Source: Bacteroidales bacterium
GTDB taxonomy: Bacteria > Bacteroidota > Bacteroidia > Bacteroidales > UBA4181
Direction: 5' to 3'
Length of the DNA stretch: 51,142 nucleotides
NCBI GenBank assembly: GCA_031270985.1
Contig: JAISWR010000019.1
Location: forward strand, 1 to 51,142
Shown here: positions 35,252 through 44,755 of the stretch, one piece after another
How positions within the stretch are numbered: the stretch's first letter is position 1
How the letters are laid out: each line of letters starts with the position of its first letter
Notes under the pieces: generated by a model
Databases searched by the model: none
The model's input: only the letters and a program-made list of their open reading frames with translations
Told to the model about the DNA's origin: nothing
Made by a program: the position numbers and the translations under genes

Positions 35252-36721
35252 CTAAAACAGGAAATACACGAACGGTTGGATTGCAGATGATTTTGTCTGG
35301 TAAATCAGCAAAAAGACCAGTACGGACAACACCAACTGTATGGCGACGGGCGTCTTGACGAAACAACGGCAGACGTATTCCTTCCATTGTGCGGGCAGCC
35401 AATGCGCAAGAAAGCCGGCAAAAATCACAGCAAACACAGTATTGTAGCTGAACATCATATCGCCCAGCAGTACGGAAGGGGTGACGGAAAAAATCCGGCG
35501 GATCATTTCCGTTACGGTATCCATGTCATCCGCACGGAAAAAAATCCAGCAAAAAGCCGTAAAATGAAAGGTGAGCAACAAACCGGCAAAAGATACCGCA
35601 CGGCGTTTTTTTTTCGCCGGCGGGAATATGCTTGTCCATGCTTTGTGCAGCACCAGTGCAAGCCCGTGCAGAGCGCCCCACAGCAGAAAACGGATGTTAG
35701 CGCCGTGCCACAACCCTCCCAGCAGCATGGTGATCATCAGATTGATGTAAGTACGCCAATTTCCCTTGCGGTTGCCACCCAGCGGGATGTACAAGTAATC
35801 GCGCAGCCACGCCGACAGAGACATGTGCCATCGCCTCCAGAAATCGCTGATGTTCACGGCGTGGTAAGGCGAATTAAAATTGAGGGGTAGTTGGAAACCC
35901 ATCAGCAGCGCCACGCCGGCAGCAATGTCGGTATATCCCGAAAAATCGCAATAAATCTGCAATGTGTAGCCGTACACCGCCATCAGGTTTTCAAAACCGG
36001 AATACAACGCCGGCTGATCGAACACTCTGTCCACAAAATTAACAGAAATATAATCGGACACCAATATTTTCTTCACCAGCCCGCTACCGATGAAGAACAA
36101 CGCCCGTCCAAATTCCTCCCGCTGTAAGCGGTAACGACGGTACATCTGCGGGATGAACTCCGCCGCGCGTACAATGGGGCCTGCCACCAACTGCGGGAAA
36201 AACGAAAGGTAACAGCCAAAATCCGGCAAATTCCTCACCGCAGGCGTCTTCTTGCGGTAAACGTCCACTATGTAACTGATGGCTTGAAAAGTAAAAAAGG
36301 AAATACCTACGGGAAGCATTATCTGTGCCGCATCGAAATGGCTGCCGGAAATACGGTTTGTCCAATCCGCCAACAGATTATGCACTTTGAGTGAGGCGCC
36401 GAACAAATGATTGACCCATTCAACCAGCAGATAAGCGTATTTGAAATACGCCAACAATAGCAAATTGAACGTTATGCCTGCGAATAACACCGCTTTTTTC
36501 ACAGTTGCGGATTTTCCCGCCTCAATCGACCGTCCTGCAAGGTAATTTATCAACACCGAAATCAGCAGCAACGAAAAATAATAACCTCCGCACTTGTAGT
36601 AAAAGTAAACGCTCACCGCAAACAGGAAAGCGTTGCGGATAGGATTTTTTTGGTATAAAAACGAGTATAACAACATTACTGCCATGAAAAATACCCAAAA
36701 CGACACATGGGTAAAAATCAT
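35252..36721 (-). CDS. MBOAT-family O-acyltransferase (AlgI-like)
   Basis: A 489-residue multi-pass inner membrane protein of the AlgI branch of membrane-bound O-acyltransferases, which move acetyl groups across the membrane onto surface polysaccharides. Family motifs include LPVGISFFTFQAISYIVDVY, FFPQLVAGPI, the FWRRWHMSLS segment and the catalytic His in LGGLWHGAN (residue 339 from this start). AlgI-type proteins usually work with an SGNH-type partner (AlgJ/AlgX-like); none is encoded beside it. ATG at 36721 (MIFTHVSFW) fits the family better than the Met at 36763. It is 30-72 bases after pepD, so they are probably co-transcribed. Confidence 0.9.
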   Translation of the reverse strand: MIFTHVSFWVFFMAVMLLYSFLYQKNPIRNAFLFAVSVYFYYKCGGYYFSLLLISVLINYLAGRSIEAGKSATVKKAVLFAGITFNLLLLAYFKYAYLLVEWVNHLFGASLKVHNLLADWTNRISGSHFDAAQIMLPVGISFFTFQAISYIVDVYRKKTPAVRNLPDFGCYLSFFPQLVAGPIVRAAEFIPQMYRRYRLQREEFGRALFFIGSGLVKKILVSDYISVNFVDRVFDQPALYSGFENLMAVYGYTLQIYCDFSGYTDIAAGVALLMGFQLPLNFNSPYHAVNISDFWRRWHMSLSAWLRDYLYIPLGGNRKGNWRTYINLMITMLLGGLWHGANIRFLLWGALHGLALVLHKAWTSIFPPAKKKRRAVSFAGLLLTFHFTAFCWIFFRADDMDTVTEMIRRIFSVTPSVLLGDMMFSYNTVFAVIFAGFLAHWLPAQWKEYVCRCFVKTPVAIQLVLSVLVFLLIYQTKSSAIQPFVYFLF

Positions 36722-36793
36722 GGGCGCATGCTCGGAATACTGTAAATATTGGCTAACCGACAATTTCAGATGACAGGCTTATGGGAAATGTTC

Positions 36794-38251
36794 CTAACAC
36801 CCCACCGTTTTCAGCGTTTCGATCAGATAATCCCAGAAAGCCGCTACGGACGGAATATTGACTTTTTCACCGGGGGAATGAGGATGCAGGATGGTGGGAC
36901 CGAACGATATATAATCCATATCGGGGTAACTGGCTCCGAAAATGGCACACTCCAGTCCCGCATGTATCACTTTCACTGCAGGGTCTTTGCGGTATAATTT
37001 CCGGTAAACCGCCGTCATGGTTTTCAGGATATTCGAATCGAAATTGGGTTTCCATCCCGGATAGCCTTCGCTCATTTCGGCGCTGTTGCCCGACAAGGCA
37101 AACAATGCCATGATTTTATCTGCGAGATCGTTCTTTGCTGAATCTACCGCGCTACGCAGCAGGCATGCAACGTTCACCTGTTTTCCGTCCGATTCCACGA
37201 TGGCAAGATTGGTGGACGTTTCCACCACTTCAGGCATGTCGGCAATCATACGCATTGCACCGTTGGGCATGGCATACAGGGTGTTGAGCACATTGTCCAA
37301 AGAGGGTTTCGTCATCACTTTTGCAGGGAGTGCAACAGGTTCGGCGGAAAAGACAATCCCCGATTCCACGCCCGTAAACTCCGTCGAAACGGTATGCAGG
37401 AAAGCAGTCACGTCTTCTTTCAGTTTGTCCGTTTGCGACGCGGATACCACAACAACGGCAGAGGCTTCGCGCGGGATAGCATTTCGCAGATTGCCCCCTT
37501 CGATGGACGCCAGACGTAAATTGTATTTTCGGGCAGCATTCCACAGAAAACGCACCATCAGTTGATTGGCGTTGCCTCTGCCGAGATGGATGTCTGCACC
37601 GGAATGTCCGCCTTTAAGACCGGTAAGGCTGATTTTGAAAGCGGCAGTGTCTTTGCTCACAGATTCCTCCGTATAAACAATAGATGCCTTGGCATTCAGC
37701 CCGCCGGCGCATCCGATGCACAGCTCGCCCTCTTCTTCCGAGTCCAGATTGATAAAAATGCTGCCTTTCAATACGCCGGCTTGCAAGCCGTTAGCGCCGG
37801 TCATACCCGTTTCCTCATCAATGGTGAACAGCGCTTCGACAGGTCCGTGTTGCACATCTTCGGATTCAAGCACTGCCAACGCTGCCGCTACGCCTATACC
37901 ATTGTCGGCGCCCAGCGTTGTGCCGCGCGCTTTTACCCAATCGCCATCCACATAGGCGTCAATCGGGTCTGTTTCAAAATTGTGCCGCACATCCCCGTTC
38001 TTCTGGGGCACCATATCCAAGTGCGACTGCAGCACCACGCCCGGACGGTTTTCGTATCCTTTTGTCGCCGGTTTGCGAATCACCACGTTGCCTACGGCAT
38101 CAACGGTGTAGTCCAAACCTTGCGCCACCGCAAACGCTTTGACAAATTCAACGGCTTTGCCCTCTTGTTTCGACGGGCGCGGAATGGCACAAAGCCGCGC
38201 AAAATGCTTCCATAATATCTGCGGTTGCAGATTCTTCAATTCATTGTTCAT
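36794..38251 (-). CDS. pepD: Aminoacyl-histidine dipeptidase PepD
   Basis: Cytoplasmic metallo-dipeptidase of family M20 that splits Xaa-His and other dipeptides. The 485-residue protein keeps the zinc site: His77 and Asp79 in SHLDMV, Asp116 in GADNGIG, Glu146-Glu147 in DEETG, then LDSEEEG and a C-terminal HAGLECAIF. Length is typical. Dipeptides released outside by the DPP5-like enzyme could end here. A near-consensus box (TATTTTTA) lies upstream of the ATG. Confidence 0.96.
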   Translation of the reverse strand: MNNELKNLQPQILWKHFARLCAIPRPSKQEGKAVEFVKAFAVAQGLDYTVDAVGNVVIRKPATKGYENRPGVVLQSHLDMVPQKNGDVRHNFETDPIDAYVDGDWVKARGTTLGADNGIGVAAALAVLESEDVQHGPVEALFTIDEETGMTGANGLQAGVLKGSIFINLDSEEEGELCIGCAGGLNAKASIVYTEESVSKDTAAFKISLTGLKGGHSGADIHLGRGNANQLMVRFLWNAARKYNLRLASIEGGNLRNAIPREASAVVVVSASQTDKLKEDVTAFLHTVSTEFTGVESGIVFSAEPVALPAKVMTKPSLDNVLNTLYAMPNGAMRMIADMPEVVETSTNLAIVESDGKQVNVACLLRSAVDSAKNDLADKIMALFALSGNSAEMSEGYPGWKPNFDSNILKTMTAVYRKLYRKDPAVKVIHAGLECAIFGASYPDMDYISFGPTILHPHSPGEKVNIPSVAAFWDYLIETLKTVGC

Positions 38252-38388
38252 GATTTTTCCTGTTTGAATGACGACGTAAAAATAACTATTTTTTCATTAC
38301 TGACCGACTAACTAAAAAAGATCGGCTGTTTTTGTTGTTAATATATTGATATTTAGACATTTAATTTTTCGGCTTTCAGCGGGAAAAT

Positions 38389-38712
38389 TCAGTGTCTGAA
38401 TTTTTTTCCAACATTTTTTGCTTCCGTTTGCATTTCGCGGATAGCGGTGGACGGCACTTTCACCGGCTTTTCCAACAGTGTTTGCGCCATCCGGCATTTT
38501 GCTGTTTTGTCGGCACAAAAAGGACGTAGCATGATGTACAGCGGAAGCATCAGCAGAGAAAGCCATTCATGCATGCCGGCATCCACATCGAAAACGCTGT
38601 GATTACATACGGCATAACCTGCCAACAAACAAACCGGCACATCCGCTACCCGCAAACGGATGCCAGATTTGCCCGTACGATAATCGCCCACAACGGCAAC
38701 CCGATACGACAT
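38389..38712 (-). CDS. Hypothetical protein, 107 residues
   Basis: Not recognised. A hydrophobic helix lies near residues 50-66 (WLSLLMLPLYIMLRPFC) and the C-terminus is basic; six Cys are present. Support for it as a real gene comes from a full -7 box on the minus strand (38741-38748) 28 bases before the ATG. Against it are its small size and lack of family. The 137 bases between its end and pepD hold nothing else. Confidence 0.4.
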   Translation of the reverse strand: MSYRVAVVGDYRTGKSGIRLRVADVPVCLLAGYAVCNHSVFDVDAGMHEWLSLLMLPLYIMLRPFCADKTAKCRMAQTLLEKPVKVPSTAIREMQTEAKNVGKKFRH

Positions 38713-38740
38713 GTTTTTTCACTTCATGTCCGTTTTTACG

Positions 38741-38748
38741 CAAAAATA
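38741..38748 (-). promoter_or_regulatory. Promoter -7 box of the 107-residue ORF
   Basis: Minus-strand TATTTTTG, a TAnnTTTG match, divergent from the korA box. Confidence 0.45.
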
Positions 38749-38799
38749 ATATATCTATGACAAAAGTGCAATTTATTTTCGCAGGTGAGAAAAAAACGT

Positions 38800-38807
38800 T
38801 ATATTTG
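38800..38807 (+). promoter_or_regulatory. Promoter -7 box of korA
   Basis: TATATTTG matches TAnnTTTG, 35 bases before the korA ATG. Confidence 0.65.
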
Positions 38808-38842
38808 CAAAATGAGAATTAATTAAAAATCCAATCAAAACA

Positions 38843-40669
38843 ATGAGTAAAAGCGTTATTGATTGCGATCAGGCAGTCATCAAGTTTGCCGGCGATTCCG
38901 GTGACGGAATGCAGTTGACGGGGACATTATTTTCGGAAGCAGCAGTGAAATCGGGTAACGATTTGGCAACATTTCCCGATTATCCGGCGGAAATACGCGC
39001 ACCGCAAAATACGGTGGCGGGCGTTTCGGGTTTTCAGGTACACATCGGGAAAAACAAAATCCACACATCGGGCGATTATTTTGACGTGCTGGTGGCGATG
39101 AATCCCGCCTCGCTGAAAGCCAACCTGAAATGGACAAAGCGGGGTGCTACCATCATCACCAATCTGGATGCTTTCGACGAAAACGCTCTCACTAAAGCCG
39201 GTTATGATACCAATCCTTTGAATGACGGCTCTTTGGAATCCTACCATGTCATTAAAGCGCCCATCAGCAGTCTCACACGGGAAGCGCTGGCTGACGCCGA
39301 CGCCGACATCAGGACGAAAGACAAAAGCCGTAACATGTTTGCGCTGGGCATTATCCTGTATCTGTTCAACAAAACGCTGGACAGCAGTTTTGAATATCTG
39401 GACGACAAGTTCGGCAAGAAGCCGCAAGTGGCGCAGTACAACAAAACCGTGCTGGAAGCGGGGTACAGTTATGCTCTCCATGCGGAACTCACTCCTTCCA
39501 CCATCCATGTAGCTCCGGCGCAACTCGCCAAAGGCAAGTACCGCAACGTCACCGGGAATGTCGCTACCGCATGGGGATTCATGGCTGCTTCCGAACGTTC
39601 GGGACGTCCGCTGTTTCTGGGTTCGTATCCCATCACCCCTGCTACGGATATTCTGGTAGAATTGGCAAAATACAAATCACTGGGCGTAAAAACCTTTCAG
39701 GCGGAAGACGAAATTGCCGGAATTTGTTCCTCCATCGGTGCAAGTTTCGCAGGATCGTTGGCCATCACCACTACGTCCGGGCCGGGGTTTTCACTCAAAA
39801 GCGAGGCAATAGGGTTAGCGGTAATCACCGAATTGCCGTTGATCATCGTAAACGTGCAGCGTAGCGGTCCCTCTACGGGAATGCCCACCAAATCGGAACA
39901 GAGCGACTTATATCAGGCGTTGTTCGGGCGCAACGGCGAATGTCCGTGTATTGTCATTGCAGCGGCATCGCCTTCGGATTGCTTTTACACCGCCTACGAA
40001 GCGGCAAAACTCACGTTGGAACACATGACGCCCGTGATTTTGCTGAGTGACGGATACATCGGTAACGGTTCGCAACTGTTCAAAATACCGGCAGTGAAGA
40101 ACCTGCCGCCCATCCATCCGCCCATCGCACAAGCAGGCGATGCGGAATATAAACCCTATCGCCGCAATGCGGAAACGCTGGCGCGGGAATGGGCGTTGCC
40201 GGGTACACCCGGGCTATTGCACCGCATCGGAGGACTGGAAAAGGAGGACGGAAAAGGCAGCGTATCCACCGACGCACTGAACCATGAAAAAATGGTACAA
40301 TTGCGTCATGAAAAAGTACAACGGGTAGCAAACCGCATCCCCAAGCAGGAAGCGGAAGGCGATGAAAACGGCGATTTGCTGCTGGTGAGTTGGGGCGGCA
40401 CCTATGGCACCGTTCATGCTGCTGCGGAAGAATTGCGAAAACGAGGTAAAACGACGGGACATGCACATTTCAGGCACATCATGCCGTTGCCTTCCAACAC
40501 GGCGGATATATTGGGCAACTACCGCAAAATTGTCGTGTGCGAACTCAACGGCGGACAATTTGTCAATTACCTGCGCATGACGTATCCGCAATTTGCCTAC
40601 GAACAAATCAACAAAGTACAGGGGCAACCTTTCCTTGTGGAAGAAATTGTCAATCAAATACTTACGTAA
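38843..40669 (+). CDS. korA: 2-oxoglutarate:ferredoxin oxidoreductase, alpha subunit (gamma-alpha fusion)
   Basis: Subunit of the oxygen-sensitive enzyme that links 2-oxoglutarate, succinyl-CoA and reduced ferredoxin in the branched or reverse TCA route of anaerobes. The 608-residue protein has the gamma domain at the N-terminus (KFAGDSGDGMQLTG, about 1-190) fused to the alpha domain (GSYPITPATDILVELAKYK, QAEDEIAGICSSIGASFAG, TTTSGPGFSLKSEAIGLA). Length is normal. KorA needs KorB, which holds the thiamine diphosphate and iron-sulfur sites and is normally the next gene. Here the next gene, 19 bases on, is a GH95 glycosidase, and no korB exists in the window. Confidence 0.95.
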   Translation: MSKSVIDCDQAVIKFAGDSGDGMQLTGTLFSEAAVKSGNDLATFPDYPAEIRAPQNTVAGVSGFQVHIGKNKIHTSGDYFDVLVAMNPASLKANLKWTKRGATIITNLDAFDENALTKAGYDTNPLNDGSLESYHVIKAPISSLTREALADADADIRTKDKSRNMFALGIILYLFNKTLDSSFEYLDDKFGKKPQVAQYNKTVLEAGYSYALHAELTPSTIHVAPAQLAKGKYRNVTGNVATAWGFMAASERSGRPLFLGSYPITPATDILVELAKYKSLGVKTFQAEDEIAGICSSIGASFAGSLAITTTSGPGFSLKSEAIGLAVITELPLIIVNVQRSGPSTGMPTKSEQSDLYQALFGRNGECPCIVIAAASPSDCFYTAYEAAKLTLEHMTPVILLSDGYIGNGSQLFKIPAVKNLPPIHPPIAQAGDAEYKPYRRNAETLAREWALPGTPGLLHRIGGLEKEDGKGSVSTDALNHEKMVQLRHEKVQRVANRIPKQEAEGDENGDLLLVSWGGTYGTVHAAAEELRKRGKTTGHAHFRHIMPLPSNTADILGNYRKIVVCELNGGQFVNYLRMTYPQFAYEQINKVQGQPFLVEEIVNQILT

Positions 40670-40688
40670 TTCATAAAACCAATTAACC

Positions 40689-43100
40689 ATGAAAAAACTC
40701 ATTTTAGCTTTTCTGTTCGCCGCATCCACACATGTTGCGATCAGTGCGCAATCGGACAATTCCACTCGTTTGTGGTATGAAAAACCCGCATCACGGTTTG
40801 AAGAGGCGCTACCGCTCGGCAACGGCAGAATCGGGTTGATGGTGTATGGCGATGTATATAAAGAAACGTTTCACCTGAACGAAGAAACGCTTTGGGGCGG
40901 AGGTCCCGCGAATACTTCGGCGCCGCCCAACACGGTTGAAAATCTCGAAAAAGTACGCGAACTGCTGTTTCAGGAAAAATGGAGCGATGCGTCGCGCGTG
41001 TTGAGGAACATACAGGGCGCAAATTCTCAATCTTTCGTCCCAATGGGCGATATATTCATCGAACAGTTTTATAATTCCCAATCCACACCGCGAAACTATG
41101 TTCGGGATTTGGATTTAACGACCGCCATCGCAACCACATCGTATGTTGTGGATACGGTGAACTATCGCAGAGAAATATTTGTTTCGGCGCCGGATCAAAT
41201 CGCAGTCATCAAATTGAGCACATCAAAGAAAGGTGAATTGAATTTCAGCATCAGCGGAAACACTCCGTTTGACGGAGCAACGGTCAAATCTATCGGAAAC
41301 AATGAGTTTTACCTGAGCGGACAACTGCCTGTTGACATCAATTCTGCGGGGAATTTCCTGTTGAAATACGGGGATGAAAAAGGACAAAAAGGGATGCGTT
41401 ACCAGTACCGTATTAAAGTATTGTCGGATGGTTTCGTTTCCACCCATCCTTTCATAAGGGTAAACAGGGCTACGGAAGCGACAGTGTTGCTTTCTGCAGC
41501 CACAAGTTTCAACGGATTCGACAAACGTCCCGACACTGAGGGAAAAGATGAAAATGAAACGGTCGAAAAGCACCTTAAAAAAGCAATGGCAACACCCTAC
41601 GAACAGTTAAGGCAAAATCACATAAACGATTATCAGTCATACTATAACCGTCTGCACCTGGATATTGGCGGCAGTAGTTCCGCGAACAAACCGACCGACG
41701 AACGTTTGAAAGACTACACCAACGGCGGAGATGATGTTGATTTGGAAAGACTGTATTTCAATTTCGGACGGTATCTGATGATATCTTCGTCGCGTCCGGG
41801 CGGCATTCCCGCCAATTTGCAGGGCATCTGGAATAAAAACCAACGCCCTCCATGGGGCAGCAACTATACGGTAAACATCAATTTGCAGATGAATTATTGG
41901 GCCGCCGGGATGTTGAACCTGAACGATTTGAACGAACCGCTGATAACACAGATTCGGAACATGTCCGTCACGGGAACTCAAATCGCCAAAAATTACTACA
42001 ATCTGGATGGATGGACAACGCACCATAATTCGGATATATGGGCGCATGCCAATCCCGTCGGGCATCAAAGCGGAGATCCCAAATGGGCGAACTGGTCTCT
42101 GGGATCGCCGTGGCTTTCGCAGCATCTGTATGATTATTACCGTTTTTCGGGAGATAAAAATTTCCTTGCTGAAACGGCATATCCTTTGATGAAATCCGCA
42201 GCCGATTTTTGTCTCGAATGGCTGGTTGAGAAAGACGGGTGGCTGCTCACGGCTCCATCCACTTCGCCCGAAAACGTTTTTATCGACGACAACGGCAACA
42301 ACGGCGTGGTGACCATCGCCTCCACAATGGACATGGAAATCATCTGGGATTTGTTTACCAATTTGATAGAGGCTTCGGAAATTTTGCGGGCAGACAACGA
42401 CAAACGTCAAAAATGGACAGAAGCGCGAAAAAAATTATACCCCCTCCGCATCGGAAAAGAAGGCAATCTGATAGAATGGTACAAAGATTGGAAGGATGCC
42501 GACCCCGAACATCGCCATGTGTCGCATCTGTTTGGGCTACACCCCGGACGGCAAATTTCACCCGTATTAACGCCTGAATTTGCTCAGGCAGCAAAAAAAA
42601 CGCTTGAAGTAAGAGGCGACGGCGGAACAGGTTGGAGCAAGGCGTGGAAAGTGAATTTTCATGCGCGTTTACTAAACGGGGAACATGCTTACAAGATGTA
42701 CCGCGAACTTTTGTCCAAATCCACATTGCCCAATTTGTTCGACACCCATCCGCCTTTCCAGATTGACGGAAATTTCGGCGGCATATCGGGCGTCGGCGAA
42801 ATGTTGTTGCAGAGCCATTTGAATGAAATCCATCTGTTGCCCGCCATTCCTCAAAAATGGGAAACAGGAGAAGTGGCGGGAATATGTGCCAGAGGCGCTT
42901 TTGAAATCAACATGAAGTGGACGAAAAACAAACTAATCTCAGCCGATATAACATCCAAAGCGGGCAACGAATGTACGCTGAGAACAGATGTGCCACTCAA
43001 AATCAAAGGCGCATCGGCAAAAACAAAAAAAGAAGGAGCATATTATGTCACCTCATTCAAAACCCAAAAAGATAAAATATATCATGTCGAAGCAAAATAG
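40689..43100 (+). CDS. GH95 alpha-L-fucosidase-type glycosidase
   Basis: An 803-residue secreted enzyme of glycoside hydrolase family 95, whose members remove alpha-1,2-L-fucose or alpha-L-galactose from plant and mucin glycans. A signal peptide ends near AISAQ (residue 20). The N-terminal beta-sandwich starts with LWYEKPASRFEEALPLGNGRIGLMVYGD. The helical barrel has NINLQMNYWAAG and, near the end, FQIDGNFGG, both strongly conserved family segments around the active site. Length is typical. It is 19 bases after korA and 40 bases before a double hydrolase gene; the pair looks like a small degradative unit. Confidence 0.94.
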   Translation: MKKLILAFLFAASTHVAISAQSDNSTRLWYEKPASRFEEALPLGNGRIGLMVYGDVYKETFHLNEETLWGGGPANTSAPPNTVENLEKVRELLFQEKWSDASRVLRNIQGANSQSFVPMGDIFIEQFYNSQSTPRNYVRDLDLTTAIATTSYVVDTVNYRREIFVSAPDQIAVIKLSTSKKGELNFSISGNTPFDGATVKSIGNNEFYLSGQLPVDINSAGNFLLKYGDEKGQKGMRYQYRIKVLSDGFVSTHPFIRVNRATEATVLLSAATSFNGFDKRPDTEGKDENETVEKHLKKAMATPYEQLRQNHINDYQSYYNRLHLDIGGSSSANKPTDERLKDYTNGGDDVDLERLYFNFGRYLMISSSRPGGIPANLQGIWNKNQRPPWGSNYTVNINLQMNYWAAGMLNLNDLNEPLITQIRNMSVTGTQIAKNYYNLDGWTTHHNSDIWAHANPVGHQSGDPKWANWSLGSPWLSQHLYDYYRFSGDKNFLAETAYPLMKSAADFCLEWLVEKDGWLLTAPSTSPENVFIDDNGNNGVVTIASTMDMEIIWDLFTNLIEASEILRADNDKRQKWTEARKKLYPLRIGKEGNLIEWYKDWKDADPEHRHVSHLFGLHPGRQISPVLTPEFAQAAKKTLEVRGDGGTGWSKAWKVNFHARLLNGEHAYKMYRELLSKSTLPNLFDTHPPFQIDGNFGGISGVGEMLLQSHLNEIHLLPAIPQKWETGEVAGICARGAFEINMKWTKNKLISADITSKAGNECTLRTDVPLKIKGASAKTKKEGAYYVTSFKTQKDKIYHVEAK

Positions 43101-43140
43101 ATTTTTTTGATTTTATGAAACCTTTACAAATAACCATCCG

Positions 43141-44748
43141 ATGAAAAGGGAATTTTTTGTTGTTTCGTTATGCTTGCTGTGCAGCGTGTTCACAACGTTT
43201 TCACAGTCGTGGGACGACGCCTCCAAAGGCAAATGGACGGCCGAATTTAAGGAAGTGGACATCAAGTCGTCGGCAGACGGCACGACACAAAAGGCGATGC
43301 TCTACCGAAGCACAAAAGGCGCAGGACAACCGCTGATAGTGAGCCTCCACACATGGAGCGGCAACTACACGCAAACCAATCCGCTGACGATGGAAATCCT
43401 CATCCGCGATTACAACTTCATACAGCCCGATTTTCGCGGACCCAATAACCGTCCGGAAGCCTGTGGCAGCGATTTGGTCATTGCCGATATCGAAGACGCC
43501 ATTGCATACGCCATCGAAAAAACAGACGCCGACAAGTCGCAAGTGCATATTGTCGGGGCTTCCGGAGGAGGATACGCCTCATTCCTGTGTTACATGAAAC
43601 TTCAATACCCCGTCAGGAGTTTTTCCGCATGGATGCCTATTTCCGACCTCGAAGCATGGTATTGGGAATCCGTGGGACGCCGGCAGCGATACAGTGATGA
43701 CATTTTGAAAAGTACCTCTCCGGACGGTACGCCGGATTTTGTCGAGATGCGCAAACGTTCGCCATTGCATTTGCCGTATCCGGCGCATCGCAAAGGATCA
43801 TCGCTGTACATCTACACAGGTATTCATGACGGCTATACGGGATCTGTGCCTGTTACCCATTCCATTAACATGTATAACAAAATTGTCTATGAAAAATATC
43901 CCGCAGACAAACATAACTTTGTCCCGCAGGAAGACGTTGTGAAAATGCTGGCAATGCGCGTTTTCCCGGGCGCACCGCAGGCAACGGTGGGCAACCGCCA
44001 CATACATTACCACAAACGCACGGGCGATGTGGAACTCACCATATTCGAAGGCACACACGAGCAACTGACCGATCAGGCAATCGGGCTGATTCCCGTGAAC
44101 AAACCCGTGCGAACCGACCGCATCACATTGCTGACGCTCGGAGATTCCAACGCCGCTCTCAAATACGGATGGGCGCTGCAATTAGGCATGATATATCCCC
44201 ACGCCACAGTGATCAACCGTTCCATATCCGGCAAATGCGTGGGCATATCCAACCTGAACAGCGACAAACTCAACTCTTTGCTCACTATCGACACCACGTT
44301 GCAAAAAATCAACGACCGCACAGACTGCATCATCATAGGGCTGGGAACCAACGACGCCAAACGAGAGCATGCCGCGCGTGTAAAAGAATTTCCGGCAAAC
44401 ATGCGCTCCTTGATACAAAAGGTGAAAAACAGCGAGTTATACCGTCGCGACAAACCACAATTGATCATCCTTGCCTGTCCGCCGCTGGATGAAACTGTGG
44501 CGGATGCGGTGAAATACGGCGGCGCATCCAAACGGCTGGAGACATTCAACCGCGAATTGGTCGGCATTGCCAAAAGAGAAGGCGCAACGTTCATAGATAC
44601 CCATGTGCCGTTCTCCCTGTTGCCGCAGGGAACGCCCGTCACTTCAGACGGCGTACATCTGACGCCACAAACTGCAAGAATCGTCGCCGAGGAAATCGCC
44701 AAAGCAATCAGCCTGCAACCGTCCCGTTCTCCCTTCCTGTCCCAATAA
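43141..44748 (+). CDS. Secreted fusion of alpha/beta hydrolase and SGNH esterase
   Basis: A 535-residue exported protein with two hydrolase domains. Residues about 30-290 form an alpha/beta hydrolase of the prolyl-oligopeptidase/esterase kind: Ser141 in GASGGG, Asp230 in GIHDGY and His306 in GTHEQ are in the right order. Residues about 325-525 form an SGNH/GDSL esterase: Ser336 in LGDSN, Asn404 in GTND and Asp503/His506 in SDGVHLT. Both sites look complete. A likely role is removing two kinds of ester (for example acetyl groups) from a glycan before or after GH95 acts. Signal peptide ends near FSQS. It follows GH95 by 40 bases and precedes rimM by 7. Confidence 0.85.
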   Translation: MKREFFVVSLCLLCSVFTTFSQSWDDASKGKWTAEFKEVDIKSSADGTTQKAMLYRSTKGAGQPLIVSLHTWSGNYTQTNPLTMEILIRDYNFIQPDFRGPNNRPEACGSDLVIADIEDAIAYAIEKTDADKSQVHIVGASGGGYASFLCYMKLQYPVRSFSAWMPISDLEAWYWESVGRRQRYSDDILKSTSPDGTPDFVEMRKRSPLHLPYPAHRKGSSLYIYTGIHDGYTGSVPVTHSINMYNKIVYEKYPADKHNFVPQEDVVKMLAMRVFPGAPQATVGNRHIHYHKRTGDVELTIFEGTHEQLTDQAIGLIPVNKPVRTDRITLLTLGDSNAALKYGWALQLGMIYPHATVINRSISGKCVGISNLNSDKLNSLLTIDTTLQKINDRTDCIIIGLGTNDAKREHAARVKEFPANMRSLIQKVKNSELYRRDKPQLIILACPPLDETVADAVKYGGASKRLETFNRELVGIAKREGATFIDTHVPFSLLPQGTPVTSDGVHLTPQTARIVAEEIAKAISLQPSRSPFLSQ

Positions 44749-44755
44749 ACCGCGC

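Noticed and set aside
38312..38566. An 84-codon minus-strand frame overlapping the 107-residue ORF
   Set aside because: It lies in another frame, begins inside the other ORF and has no promoter or motif support.
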